Assembly (NCBI RefSeq): GCF_002174305.1
Contig: NZ_MIJB01000015.1
Location: 41,251-105,250, forward strand
DNA length: 64,000 bases
Reading direction: 5' to 3'
Source: Aeromicrobium sp. PE09-221
Lineage (GTDB): Bacteria > Actinomycetota > Actinomycetes > Propionibacteriales > Nocardioidaceae
Made by a program: the position numbers and the translations under genes. Below the pieces are notes generated by a model. The model had not been told where the DNA came from. It worked only from the letters and a program-made list of their open reading frames with translations, and made no database searches. Below, in pieces: positions 45,158 to 53,459 of the stretch. Within the stretch, counting starts at the first letter, position 1. Each line of letters begins with the position of its first letter.

Positions 45158-45637
45158 TCATGTCGGGGACGCCGGGGTCGCTTCACCCGCCGGACGCATC
45201 ATCATCAGACCTTCCCGCTGGCAGACCATCACGAGCACATCCTCCTGGTTGTATCCGCGATGCTCGAACCACACGATGCCCGAATCGTCACGGCTCGTGG
45301 ACTCGCGCTTGCCGACGATCGTGGTCTCGCCGCGCAGCGTGTCACCGGCGAAGACCGGCGCCGGGAAGCGAATGTCCTCGTATCCGAGATTGCCCAGTGT
45401 GGTGCCCATGGTCAGCTCTGGAACGTGGAACGCACCGATCAGGGCGACGGTGAAGAGGCTGTTGACCAGAGGCCGCCCGTGGATGGTCGTCTTGGCGTAC
45501 TCGGCATCCAGGTGGATCGGGGCGACATTCATCGTCAGCGATGTGAACAGCACATTGTCCATATCGGTGACGGTGCGGCGGAAGGCATGCTGGTAGACCG
45601 CGCCGATCTCGAACTCCTCGAAGTACAGACCCCGCAT
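45158..45637 (-). CDS. MaoC-type (R)-hydratase-like protein
   Basis: The 159-residue hot-dog protein has YFEEFEIGAVYQHAFRRTVTDMDNVLFTSLTMNVAPIHLDAEYAKT, in which the Asp...His of the hydratase-2 motif is altered (MNVAPIHLD). It is the last gene of the TRAP operon and overlaps the upstream acyl-CoA dehydrogenase stop (TGATG). It may hydrate an unsaturated acyl-CoA, but catalytic competence is uncertain. Confidence 0.8.
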   Translation of the reverse strand: MRGLYFEEFEIGAVYQHAFRRTVTDMDNVLFTSLTMNVAPIHLDAEYAKTTIHGRPLVNSLFTVALIGAFHVPELTMGTTLGNLGYEDIRFPAPVFAGDTLRGETTIVGKRESTSRDDSGIVWFEHRGYNQEDVLVMVCQREGLMMMRPAGEATPASPT

Positions 45638-46800
45638 CAATAGCTCCTCGGTAGGCCGAGCACGTGCTCGGCGACGTAGTTGAGCACCATCTCCTGGCTG
45701 ATCGGTGCGATGCGCATCAGCCGCGCCTCCCGGAAGTAGCGCTCGACATGGAACTCCTTGCTGTATCCCATGCCCCCGTGCACCTGGAGCGCTACGTCCG
45801 CCGCGGTGAAACCAGCGTCCGCGCACAACCACTTGGCGTAGTTCGCTTCGGCCCCGCACGGCTGCTGGTGGTCGACCAGCCAGGTGGCCTTCTGCAGCAC
45901 CGCATCGGCGGCCTCGAGTTTGATCTTGGCTTCCGCCAGTTGGAAGGCCAGTCCCTGGTTCTGACCGATCGGGCGTCCGAAGACGATCCGGTCCTTGGCG
46001 TACTGGGTGCCCCGCCGCAGTGCTGCCTCACCGATCCCGAGCATCGCATTCGCCGCGACGACCCGTTCGGCGTTGAGGCCGGCGAGGATGACCCGGAAGC
46101 CCTGGCCGACCTCACCGACCACGTCCTCATCGGGGACGAAGAGCTCATCGATGAAGAGCTCATTGCTGTCCACGGAATTGCGGCCCATCTTCGGGATCGC
46201 GCGGATGGTAATGCGCTCGCGGTCGACCGGAGCGAAGAACACGGTCAGGCCATCGGTCTTCTTCGCGCAGTCGTCCTTCGGAGTCGTCCGGGCCAGCAGG
46301 AGCATCCGCTCCGCACGCTGGGCATTGGAGATCCAGACCTTCTTGCCCGAGACCGACCACCCTCCCTCGACCTTCCGGGCGAAGGTCGAGAGCGCCGTGG
46401 TGTCGGTGCCGGCATCGGGCTCGGTGACGGCGAAGGAGATCTGCAGGTCCCCTCCCGGGACCCGGGGCAGGAAGCGCCTCTTCAGGTCCTCCGAGCCGTG
46501 CTGGAGGATCGGCTCGAAGCCGAAAATACCGATGTGCACGGCCGAGCATCCTCCCATGCCGGCCCCCGAGGCGGCGATCTCGCGCTCGACGATGGCCGCC
46601 TCGGTCACCCCCAGACCGCCTCCGCCGTACTCCTCGGGAATGGTGAGCCCGAGCCAACCGCCCTCGGCAACGGCCGAGAAGAACTCATGCGGAAACTCAT
46701 GTCGCTCGTCGCGCTCGGCCCAGTAGTCATCGGGAAAGCGGGCACACAACGCGCGCATGGCTTGCCGGATGTCCTCGTGCACCGGATTGCTCTCATACAT
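45637..46800 (-). CDS. Acyl-CoA dehydrogenase
   Basis: The 387-residue enzyme has SFAVTEPDAGTDTTAL, LNAERVVAANAMLGIG, FGRPIGQNQGLAFQ and the C-terminal APISQEMVLNYVAEHVLGLPRSY, where the YEG catalytic motif is absent. As with its relatives, the AERV glutamate is the likely base. ATG 46800 gives MYESNPVHEDIRQAM. A 132-base gap separates it from the upstream DUF35 gene and shows nothing recognisable, so it may be in the same transcript or have a weak promoter. Confidence 0.9.
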   Translation of the reverse strand: MYESNPVHEDIRQAMRALCARFPDDYWAERDERHEFPHEFFSAVAEGGWLGLTIPEEYGGGGLGVTEAAIVEREIAASGAGMGGCSAVHIGIFGFEPILQHGSEDLKRRFLPRVPGGDLQISFAVTEPDAGTDTTALSTFARKVEGGWSVSGKKVWISNAQRAERMLLLARTTPKDDCAKKTDGLTVFFAPVDRERITIRAIPKMGRNSVDSNELFIDELFVPDEDVVGEVGQGFRVILAGLNAERVVAANAMLGIGEAALRRGTQYAKDRIVFGRPIGQNQGLAFQLAEAKIKLEAADAVLQKATWLVDHQQPCGAEANYAKWLCADAGFTAADVALQVHGGMGYSKEFHVERYFREARLMRIAPISQEMVLNYVAEHVLGLPRSY

Positions 46801-46932
46801 CGCCTCGCTCCAGCCTCTCCTCGTGACTCGTCGTCCGTCCACAGGCACGGCGGCATACCCCGCTCACCGGGCCGTTCGACAACCCTGGAACCCGGGTAAT
46901 CCGTGGACCGGGCATCCCCTGGACGACGACTC

Positions 46933-47328
46933 TCAGGCCAGGTATCCCACAGGAAGGTGCTCGCTGTCCTCGGGCTGGATGAAGCCGACCCGTACCGCGC
47001 GGCCGACGGCGAGGTCCGCCTGCGCGGCATCGGGGAACTGCAAGGTGAGCCAAGGTCCCTCATCGAGCTCGACGATGCCGATGACCGTGTCGGGGGTGAC
47101 GACATCGTCACGGCGTCGACCCGGCTTGATCGTCCAGCTCACGAGGTGGCCGGTGCCGGCCGCCTCCCGCCACTGCAGATCGTCGGCCTGTGTGGTCGCG
47201 CACACGAGCGCGGCCGGATCGGACCAGGTGTCCTGACTCGGTGAGTAGCGCAACAGGAGGCGCCCCTCGGCGGACGCCTCGAAGAACGGCGCGGAATGGT
47301 CGTCGCGGATGACGGCGGCGAGTGCCAT
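46933..47328 (-). CDS. DUF35 OB-fold protein lacking the zinc ribbon
   Basis: The 131-residue protein has the OB-fold signature of DUF35 proteins (GRLLLRYSPSQ, GHLVSWTIKP, VIGIVELDEGPWLTLQF, VGRAVRVGF). It has only one cysteine (C43 in LVCATT), so the usual four-cysteine rubredoxin-like ribbon is missing. In steroid catabolism DUF35 proteins bind the thiolase-like Ltp2 and complete its aldolase active site. Here it lies immediately after the Ltp2-like gene, which suggests the same role. Confidence 0.85.
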   Translation of the reverse strand: MALAAVIRDDHSAPFFEASAEGRLLLRYSPSQDTWSDPAALVCATTQADDLQWREAAGTGHLVSWTIKPGRRRDDVVTPDTVIGIVELDEGPWLTLQFPDAAQADLAVGRAVRVGFIQPEDSEHLPVGYLA

Positions 47329-47331
47329 GGG

Positions 47332-48507
47332 TCACCGACCTTTCTGATGCGGGCTGAGGATGAGCGTGGAGTGGAAGTCGAGCACTCCACCGTTCCCGGA
47401 CACCATGACGACATCGTGGCGGTCGACCTGACGTTCTCCGCCCTGACCGCGCGCCTGGATGATCGCCTCCGACAGTGGAGTCATCCCCCACATATAGAAG
47501 GACGACAACTCGCCACCGCCGGTGTTGGTGGGATGGGAGCCGCCGGGGGCCAGCGCGCCGCTCGCGACGAACTCGCCCCCCTCGCCCTTGGCACAGAAGC
47601 CGTAGTCCTCCAAGGTCACGAGGGTCGTGAAGGTGAAGCAGTCGTAGAGCTGGCGCAGGTCGACCTCGTCGATGCCGATGCCTGCCATCTTCAGGGCATC
47701 GGGACCGGACTTCGCGGCGCCGGTGACGAGTCCGAACTCACTGTCCCGGTGCTGTACGTACCCCGGGTGCGCCTGACCCCAGCCCCACACATGGACCGGA
47801 GGCTGCTTCAGGCCGGCCGCACGGTCGGCGCTCGTCACGATGATCGCGACGGCTCCGTTGCTGACCAGACAACAGTCGAGCAGCCGCAAGGGGTCGGCGA
47901 TCATCCGTGAGGCATGGTGGTCCTCGAGCGTCATCGGCTCGCGCATCTGCGCCATCGGATTCATCGTGGCCCACTGCCGGGCTGCTACGGCGACGGCACC
48001 GAGTTGTTCGCTGGTCGTGCCGTAGGTCTCCATATGTCGTCTGGCCGCGACGGCATACCGCTCGGGGGCCGCCTTGAGTCCGGCGGCGAAGGGCAATGAT
48101 GCTGTGCCGACCATCGCGCGCGCCTGGCCCGGATAGGCGTCCGATGAGCGCTTGCCCTCCTTCAGCGGCGCGTCGGCGTAGACACACGCGACGACATCGG
48201 CCATCCCCGCCTCGATCGCCATCGAGGCGTACTGCACCATCTGTCCGGCCGATGACCCGAAGCCCTGGATCGTCGCCAGCAGACGGGTGTCCCGCATCTG
48301 CAGGCTGGACTGCAATCGCAGGTCGGTGTCGTTCTTGACCCCCGGATTCACCAGCAGTCCGTCGATATCGGCCAATGAGAGTCCCGCATCCGCTGCGGCC
48401 GCGGTGATGGCCTCCACAGCGAACTGCGTGGCCGTCTTGCCGTAGACCTTGCCCATCTCGGTCATGCCCAGGCCGGCGATCGCCGTGCCCGTCGTCCGTT
48501 CGCTCAT
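47332..48507 (-). CDS. Ltp2-like thiolase-fold protein, probable retro-aldolase
   Basis: The 391-residue SCP2-thiolase-like protein starts IAGLGMTEMGKVYGKTA. The position of the thiolase nucleophile reads QGFGSSAGQMV without Cys, and the GHP histidine motif is replaced by GGSHPTNTGGGELSS. A LYDCFTFT tyrosine motif near residue 290 matches Ltp2-type aldolases, which split 3-hydroxyacyl-CoA into a ketone and propionyl- or acetyl-CoA. It overlaps the upstream MaoC gene (ATGA) and precedes DUF35. A ketone product would feed the BVMO. Confidence 0.87.
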   Translation of the reverse strand: MSERTTGTAIAGLGMTEMGKVYGKTATQFAVEAITAAAADAGLSLADIDGLLVNPGVKNDTDLRLQSSLQMRDTRLLATIQGFGSSAGQMVQYASMAIEAGMADVVACVYADAPLKEGKRSSDAYPGQARAMVGTASLPFAAGLKAAPERYAVAARRHMETYGTTSEQLGAVAVAARQWATMNPMAQMREPMTLEDHHASRMIADPLRLLDCCLVSNGAVAIIVTSADRAAGLKQPPVHVWGWGQAHPGYVQHRDSEFGLVTGAAKSGPDALKMAGIGIDEVDLRQLYDCFTFTTLVTLEDYGFCAKGEGGEFVASGALAPGGSHPTNTGGGELSSFYMWGMTPLSEAIIQARGQGGERQVDRHDVVMVSGNGGVLDFHSTLILSPHQKGR

Positions 48508-48962
48508 CCTTGCTCCTGTTCGTCGAGGGGGAAACCGAGCTCGACCACGCCGGGCCCCACCGTGACTCCCGCCGAGGTCTCACAGCGCACCTCGACCTCG
48601 ACCACGCCTTCGACGCCCTCCCGGCGGACGTCGATGACCTCACCGAGCACCGACATCGTCTCCCCGACGTAGTTGAAAGACCTCATCCGGAAGCCGCGAA
48701 TCGCGCGGATCCGCGCATGTGGTCCCGCCCAGTCCCGGACCAGCCGTTCCCATGAGCTCATCAGGAAGGAGGTATTGGCGTACATCTCCTTCGCTCCGGT
48801 GGACCTGGCGTACTCGCTGTTGTGGTGGATCGAGTTGAAGTCACGGTTGCTACCGGCCGCCATGACGAGTCGGTAGACCGTGAGCGGCAGGCGCACCGTG
48901 GGCAGTTGCTCACCGACGACGATCTCGTCGAACGGCCGACCGATGGTCCGGGCATCACTCAC
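48504..48962 (-). CDS. MaoC-like hydratase with intact hydratase-2 motif
   Basis: The 152-residue hot-dog protein has the motif NRDFNSIHHN, in which the Asp and His sit in the spacing used by (R)-specific enoyl-CoA hydratases (D-x4-H), and FNYVGETMSVLGEV. GTG 48962 fits the GTGAGTGATG overlap with the previous gene. It resembles ChsH1, which works with a second hot-dog subunit; the next gene upstream supplies one. Its product hydroxyacyl-CoA would go to the aldolase downstream. Confidence 0.87.
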   Translation of the reverse strand: MSDARTIGRPFDEIVVGEQLPTVRLPLTVYRLVMAAGSNRDFNSIHHNSEYARSTGAKEMYANTSFLMSSWERLVRDWAGPHARIRAIRGFRMRSFNYVGETMSVLGEVIDVRREGVEGVVEVEVRCETSAGVTVGPGVVELGFPLDEQEQG

Positions 48963-49563
48963 CCTGCTCTCCCTTCTGGTGCGGCACATAGGCATAGGTG
49001 CCGATCCGGATCAACCCCACGACATCCCCGCGATCGCTGATGATCTCGCTCTCCCAGGTCATGAAGGCGCCTCGCCCCACCCCGGTCTCCTTCGGCGTGC
49101 ACGAGAGCAGACGCCGTCCACGACGACCGATGCGCTCCCCGGCGATCACCTCGCGATGGAAATCCACCTCGATATCGGTACCGAAGAACCCGGTGGTACG
49201 AGGACCGAGCGGCATGTCGGCATTGTTGATCGCCGTATGCACCGGCTGAGCATCGCGATCATCGCTGTCGAATAAGACCTCCCCGGGCCGCCAGGCAGCG
49301 GGGATCGTCCAGGCGATGACCCCCGTATAGGGCATCGTGACGTCTCCGAACCCTGCCCGGCGCGCGGCCTCCGGGTCGGTGTGCAGCTCGCAGTCGAACT
49401 CCAGCGGCTCCAGGTAACGGCGAATCGCCCCTGGCTCGACCGGATCGCCGCCCCAGGTCACCTCCCCGTCGGCGAAGTCACGACCGATCGCATCGATGAC
49501 CGGCTGCCATTCGACCGTCCAGTCGCCCTCGATGCTCGTCGCGTCCATGGCCCGCCCGCTCAT
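48955..49563 (-). CDS. FAS1-like dehydratase / MaoC N-terminal-type protein
   Basis: The 202-residue protein has the FAS1-like dehydratase pattern (GAIRRYLEPLEFDCELHTDPEAARRAGFGDVTMPYTGVIAWT, and VDFHREVIAGERIGRRGRRLLSCTPKE). This is the non-catalytic substrate-binding half of the ChsH1-ChsH2 hydratase type, in which ChsH2 is a MaoC fold plus DUF35. Here the DUF35 function is a separate gene at 46933. It overlaps the MaoC gene at its end and the CoA-transferase gene at its start (ATGA). Confidence 0.83.
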   Translation of the reverse strand: MSGRAMDATSIEGDWTVEWQPVIDAIGRDFADGEVTWGGDPVEPGAIRRYLEPLEFDCELHTDPEAARRAGFGDVTMPYTGVIAWTIPAAWRPGEVLFDSDDRDAQPVHTAINNADMPLGPRTTGFFGTDIEVDFHREVIAGERIGRRGRRLLSCTPKETGVGRGAFMTWESEIISDRGDVVGLIRIGTYAYVPHQKGEQGE

Positions 49564-52019
49564 CGCAGCACTCCCTTCGTCTCCAGTTCGTCGATGGTCT
49601 CGGTGTCGTAGTCCAGGAACTCGCTCAACACGCGGCGGTTGTGCTGACCCAGCGTGGGCGCACAGGTACGGGGTCCGCCCGGGGTGTCGGTGAGCAGGAC
49701 GCGTGCACCCTCCACGATGGTCATGCCGTGCAGCGGATGGGCGAGCTCGACGAGATGACGCCGATGCCGAATCTGCGGATCGCCGGGGTAGTCCTCCGGG
49801 CGCAGGGCGAGATGGACGGGGATGCCCATCTCGGAGAGGAGCGTGGCCAGCTCGTCACCGTCCTGACCGCAGGTCCAGGTGGCGATCGCCTTGTCGAGGG
49901 ACTCCGCATCGCGCTGGCGGCCGTCCCGGGTCGAGTAGTCCTCGCCCGCCGGCGTCTCGACATCCAGAAGGCGGGCGAACCGCTCCCACTGCTCGTCATC
50001 TCGTACACCGATCGCGATGAACCGGTCGCCGTGCTCATCGGCCTTCACCGGATAGACACCGTGAGGTGCATGGTCAGGATCGGCGTTGCCACACCGCTCG
50101 GCGATCGTGCCGTCGAAGCCATAGTGGGCGAGTTGGGGCGAGAGGAAGTAAGCACCGGCCTCGACCTGTGACACATCGATATAACAGCCCGCACCGGTCC
50201 TCTCGCGGCGCCTCAGCGCGCTCAACAGCGCCACCAGGGCGGTCCTCGGACCGAGGTAGTCGGTATACGGGCCGAAAGGTCCCATAGGCAGCCGATCGGG
50301 CCACCCGACCAGGTGCTGGAAGCCGCTCAAGGAGGAGCCGACATTGCCGAATCCGGCGAGCTTCGCCCATCGACCTCGCTGGCCCGCGATGGAACTGCTC
50401 AGCATGACGATGCTGGGGTCGATATCGCGCAGCGATGCGTAATCGAGGCCCCAGCGACTCAGTTGTCCCGGAGAGAAGGACTCGATCACCACATCAGCCC
50501 AGCGCACCAGGTCACGGACGATGTCCCGGCCCTCGGGAGAGGCGAGGTCGAGGGTCACGCCCAGCTTGCCGGCATTGCAGTTGCCGAAGAGGGCCGATCC
50601 CTCGCGATCGGGTGAGCCGTCGTGGAAGGGCTGCATCATCCGCGCCGTCTCGACACGGGTGCTTGACTCGACCCGCACCACCGTGGCGCCGAAGTCGGCC
50701 AGGCTTCGGCCGATCAGCGGTCCGGCGACCACCCAGGACAGGTCCAGGACCTTCACACCCTCCAAGGGGGCAGTCCGAGTCCGCGTGGACCGAGCCGGCA
50801 TATCGCGCGGGGTGGCACGCCAAGCGGCGAGCACCTCGTCGTGGTGCTCATCGAGTTTCGGCGCGCGACCGCGCAGAGCCGGACTCGGACCATCCGTCAC
50901 CTGGGCGAAGACGGCGGGCACCTGGACCATCGTCCCCTCGATGTCGAGGGCGCCGAAGAATCCGCGTTCAGCCAGGTGGGGGCTGGTGGCGACATCGGAG
51001 ACGTCGAAGATCGCCATGGACAACAGCCGGCGCTGCAACGCCTGTTCGACCACCTCGGCTTTGGTCTTGGTGGCCAGGAAGGTACGCACCGCGGCGCGCG
51101 CCTCCTCCAGATCGCTGAGGTCGAGCTCGTCCTCAGCTACCAGCCGTGGCACCTCACGCCAGTCCCACCGGGCGATGCGTTCGTCGACGGCACCTTCATC
51201 GAAGAGCCAGCCGAAGAGCCGATTGGTGAAGGCTCCGGCGGCCGCACCCATCGAGAGGTGCAGTTCGATCATCCCGTCGCGGCAGTGCCACTTCTTCAGG
51301 CTGTTGGGAGTCGCCGCGCCGCTGCCGGACTGATCGGCGCGGGCGGTCGGCTGCTGCTGCCACTCGGGATTGTCGTCGCCCACGGCATGCGCGAGGATGC
51401 GCGCCAGTGTGGCCTGGCCGACCGACACCTGGGCCGACACGTCCACGAACTGTCCCTCACCGCTGCGATCGCGCTCGATGAGGGCCAACAGGATCCCGGT
51501 GGCCGCATCGGCTGCCGCATGCAGATAGGCCTGCGGGACGCTGATGCGCAACGGGGGACGGTCGCCGTCGCGGTGTGGCGCCAACGGGCCGCCGGCCGCC
51601 CACACGGTCAGGTCGCTGGCTGCAAGTCGGGCCCGGGGGCCGTCCCATCCGAAGGCCGTGATGGCCGCCATGACACAGGCCGGTGCGAGGGCTCGCACCT
51701 CACGGGGAGTCATCGACCATCGGTCGAGTTCGTCGTGGTCCCAGGATGTCACCACGACATCGGCACGGCCTACGAGATCACGGAGCTGGTCGCGGTCTCG
51801 CTCCCGTCCCGGATCGAGGGCGATGCTCCGCTTGCCGGCGGCGAAGGAGTGCCAGGTGAAGGAGATACCCGTGTTCGGATCGATCGGCGACGCCGCGCGG
51901 GCGCTCGAACCGGAAGCGGGTTCGACCTGGACGACATCGGCGCCGAGATCGGCGAGCAGCCGCCCACACAGCAGACCCCGTTCATCGGTCAGGTCGAGGA
52001 CCCGCAATCCGTCAAGCAT
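49560..52019 (-). CDS. Tandem (double-domain) class III CoA-transferase
   Basis: The 819-residue chain holds two CaiB/BaiF domains. The first starts MLDGLRVLDLTDERGLLCGRLLADLGADVVQVEP and has FVDVSAQV; the second starts around residue 420 with LEGVKVLDLSWVVAGPLIGRSLADFGATVVRVE and has YIDVSQVEAG. Both keep the Asp used for the acyl-CoA intermediate. Most family members are single-domain dimers that interlock, so the fusion may form a pseudo-dimer. The ATG overlaps the ferredoxin stop (GATGCTTGA), ensuring coupling. Confidence 0.9.
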   Translation of the reverse strand: MLDGLRVLDLTDERGLLCGRLLADLGADVVQVEPASGSSARAASPIDPNTGISFTWHSFAAGKRSIALDPGRERDRDQLRDLVGRADVVVTSWDHDELDRWSMTPREVRALAPACVMAAITAFGWDGPRARLAASDLTVWAAGGPLAPHRDGDRPPLRISVPQAYLHAAADAATGILLALIERDRSGEGQFVDVSAQVSVGQATLARILAHAVGDDNPEWQQQPTARADQSGSGAATPNSLKKWHCRDGMIELHLSMGAAAGAFTNRLFGWLFDEGAVDERIARWDWREVPRLVAEDELDLSDLEEARAAVRTFLATKTKAEVVEQALQRRLLSMAIFDVSDVATSPHLAERGFFGALDIEGTMVQVPAVFAQVTDGPSPALRGRAPKLDEHHDEVLAAWRATPRDMPARSTRTRTAPLEGVKVLDLSWVVAGPLIGRSLADFGATVVRVESSTRVETARMMQPFHDGSPDREGSALFGNCNAGKLGVTLDLASPEGRDIVRDLVRWADVVIESFSPGQLSRWGLDYASLRDIDPSIVMLSSSIAGQRGRWAKLAGFGNVGSSLSGFQHLVGWPDRLPMGPFGPYTDYLGPRTALVALLSALRRRERTGAGCYIDVSQVEAGAYFLSPQLAHYGFDGTIAERCGNADPDHAPHGVYPVKADEHGDRFIAIGVRDDEQWERFARLLDVETPAGEDYSTRDGRQRDAESLDKAIATWTCGQDGDELATLLSEMGIPVHLALRPEDYPGDPQIRHRRHLVELAHPLHGMTIVEGARVLLTDTPGGPRTCAPTLGQHNRRVLSEFLDYDTETIDELETKGVLR

Positions 52020-52227
52020 CGGCCGGGGCCGTCGCGGTGACGACGATCGCTCCCTCAGGACAGGCATCGGTGGCTTCGTGGGCTTGATCCAGCAGGTCGG
52101 CGGGCACCTCCCAGCTGGTGCCCCGCTCTGCCACGAAGCCCTCGTCGTCGTCGCTCAACAGATCCGGCGAGACGGCATAGCAACGTCCGTGCCCCATGCA
52201 CTTGGCTCCGTCGATCTCGATGAACAC
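52012..52227 (-). CDS. P450-associated [3Fe-4S]-type ferredoxin
   Basis: The 71-residue ferredoxin has CMGHGRC (C10, H13, C16) and ACPEGA, the CxxHxxC(n)CP pattern of atypical single-cluster ferredoxins that serve cytochromes P450 in Mycobacterium and Rhodococcus. The GTG start follows GGGAGG six bases upstream and lies one base after the P450 stop. It would carry electrons from the ferredoxin reductase at 57080 or from FprB to the adjacent P450. Confidence 0.93.
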   Translation of the reverse strand: MFIEIDGAKCMGHGRCYAVSPDLLSDDDEGFVAERGTSWEVPADLLDQAHEATDACPEGAIVVTATAPADA

Positions 52228-52228
52228 C

Positions 52229-53431
52229 TCAGACCTCCCATTCCAGCGGCAGCGTCGACAAGGTCAACTGCCCACCTCGCTCCGTCAACTCAGCACCCTC
52301 GGCGATCCGGTATTCCGGGATCCGCTCGTGCCACTGCTCCAAGACGACCTTGAGCTCCAGCCGCGCCAGGTGCATACCCAGGCAGCGATGCGGGCCGCCG
52401 CCGAAGGCCAGGTGCTGATTGGCCCCGGGGCGATCGATGATGAACTCATCGGGATCGTCGAACTTGCGAGGATCCCGATTGGCCTGGCCGATGCCGATCC
52501 ACATGACATCGCCCTTCTTGAGCTGCAGGCCCTCGAACTCCTGGTCGGACTGCACCTCACGGCCCGCCTGGAAGACCAGCGGGTAGAGCCGCAGGAACTC
52601 CTCGACCGCCTTGCCGATGAGATCGGGATCGTCGACGATCTCCTGGCGATGTTCATCATGCGTGGCCAAGTGGGTGTAGATGTAACCCAGCGCCGAGCGG
52701 GTGGTGTCGAGGCCCGCGAGCATGAGGGTCAGCAGGATCGTGTGGATCTGCTCCCGCGACAGAGGCTCGTCGTCGATCCTTGCCTCGAGCAAACGCGTCA
52801 CCATATCGGTCTCCGGGTCACCCGGGTTGGCGCGCCGGTCCTCCAGAGCCGTCTCGAAGTAGTCGATGATGTTCTTCTTGGCAGCTGCGGCCCGCTCGGG
52901 TTCCCCGGCGAGCATCGCGGAGAACAGCTCCTCGGACCACTCCAGGAACTGCTCCCCGTCCGAGACCGGAAGTCCCAGCAGCGCGAGGAAGAGATCGGTC
53001 GGGTACCGGATCGCGAACTCGGCGACGAAATCGCACGACCCCTTAGGTTTCAGCTCCTCGATCAGTTCGATGCACCGCTGTGTCGCCAGCGGCTCCAGCC
53101 GCCGGACAGCTGCGGGTGCGAAGAACTGGTTGAGGATCTTCCGGAGCTTGAGGTGCTCTTCGCCGTTGAGATCTTGGGGCAGCAGCGGCTCGCCGATCCC
53201 CGGGCGCAGGGCGCTGCGTACCGCGGTGGTCCAGTTCTGGTGCTGCTGGAAGCCCGCCTGCACGTCCTCATAGCGCTGCAACATGAAGAAGCCACGCTCG
53301 GTCGAGTCGTTGAAGAGGAAGCGTTCCTTCTCGCGATCGGCATTGAGCAGCGCATAGTGCTCGTAGATCGGGGTCGTCTGGGTGTAATCGGTGTGTGTGA
53401 CCGGGCACCCCCGGTGGGTCGTTTCAGTCAT
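52229..53431 (-). CDS. Cytochrome P450
   Basis: The 400-residue P450 has the I-helix AGLDTT, an ExxR (EEFLR), and the heme ligand Cys350 in FGGGPHRCLGMHLA. N-terminal sequence MTETTHRGCPVT is typical of soluble actinobacterial enzymes. It is the fourth gene of the TRAP operon, 28 bases after dctM, and is followed by its ferredoxin. It likely hydroxylates the imported acid or one of its early intermediates. Confidence 0.95.
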   Translation of the reverse strand: MTETTHRGCPVTHTDYTQTTPIYEHYALLNADREKERFLFNDSTERGFFMLQRYEDVQAGFQQHQNWTTAVRSALRPGIGEPLLPQDLNGEEHLKLRKILNQFFAPAAVRRLEPLATQRCIELIEELKPKGSCDFVAEFAIRYPTDLFLALLGLPVSDGEQFLEWSEELFSAMLAGEPERAAAAKKNIIDYFETALEDRRANPGDPETDMVTRLLEARIDDEPLSREQIHTILLTLMLAGLDTTRSALGYIYTHLATHDEHRQEIVDDPDLIGKAVEEFLRLYPLVFQAGREVQSDQEFEGLQLKKGDVMWIGIGQANRDPRKFDDPDEFIIDRPGANQHLAFGGGPHRCLGMHLARLELKVVLEQWHERIPEYRIAEGAELTERGGQLTLSTLPLEWEV

Positions 53432-53459
53432 GTTGACTCTCCTTCGTCAAAGTCGCGTT

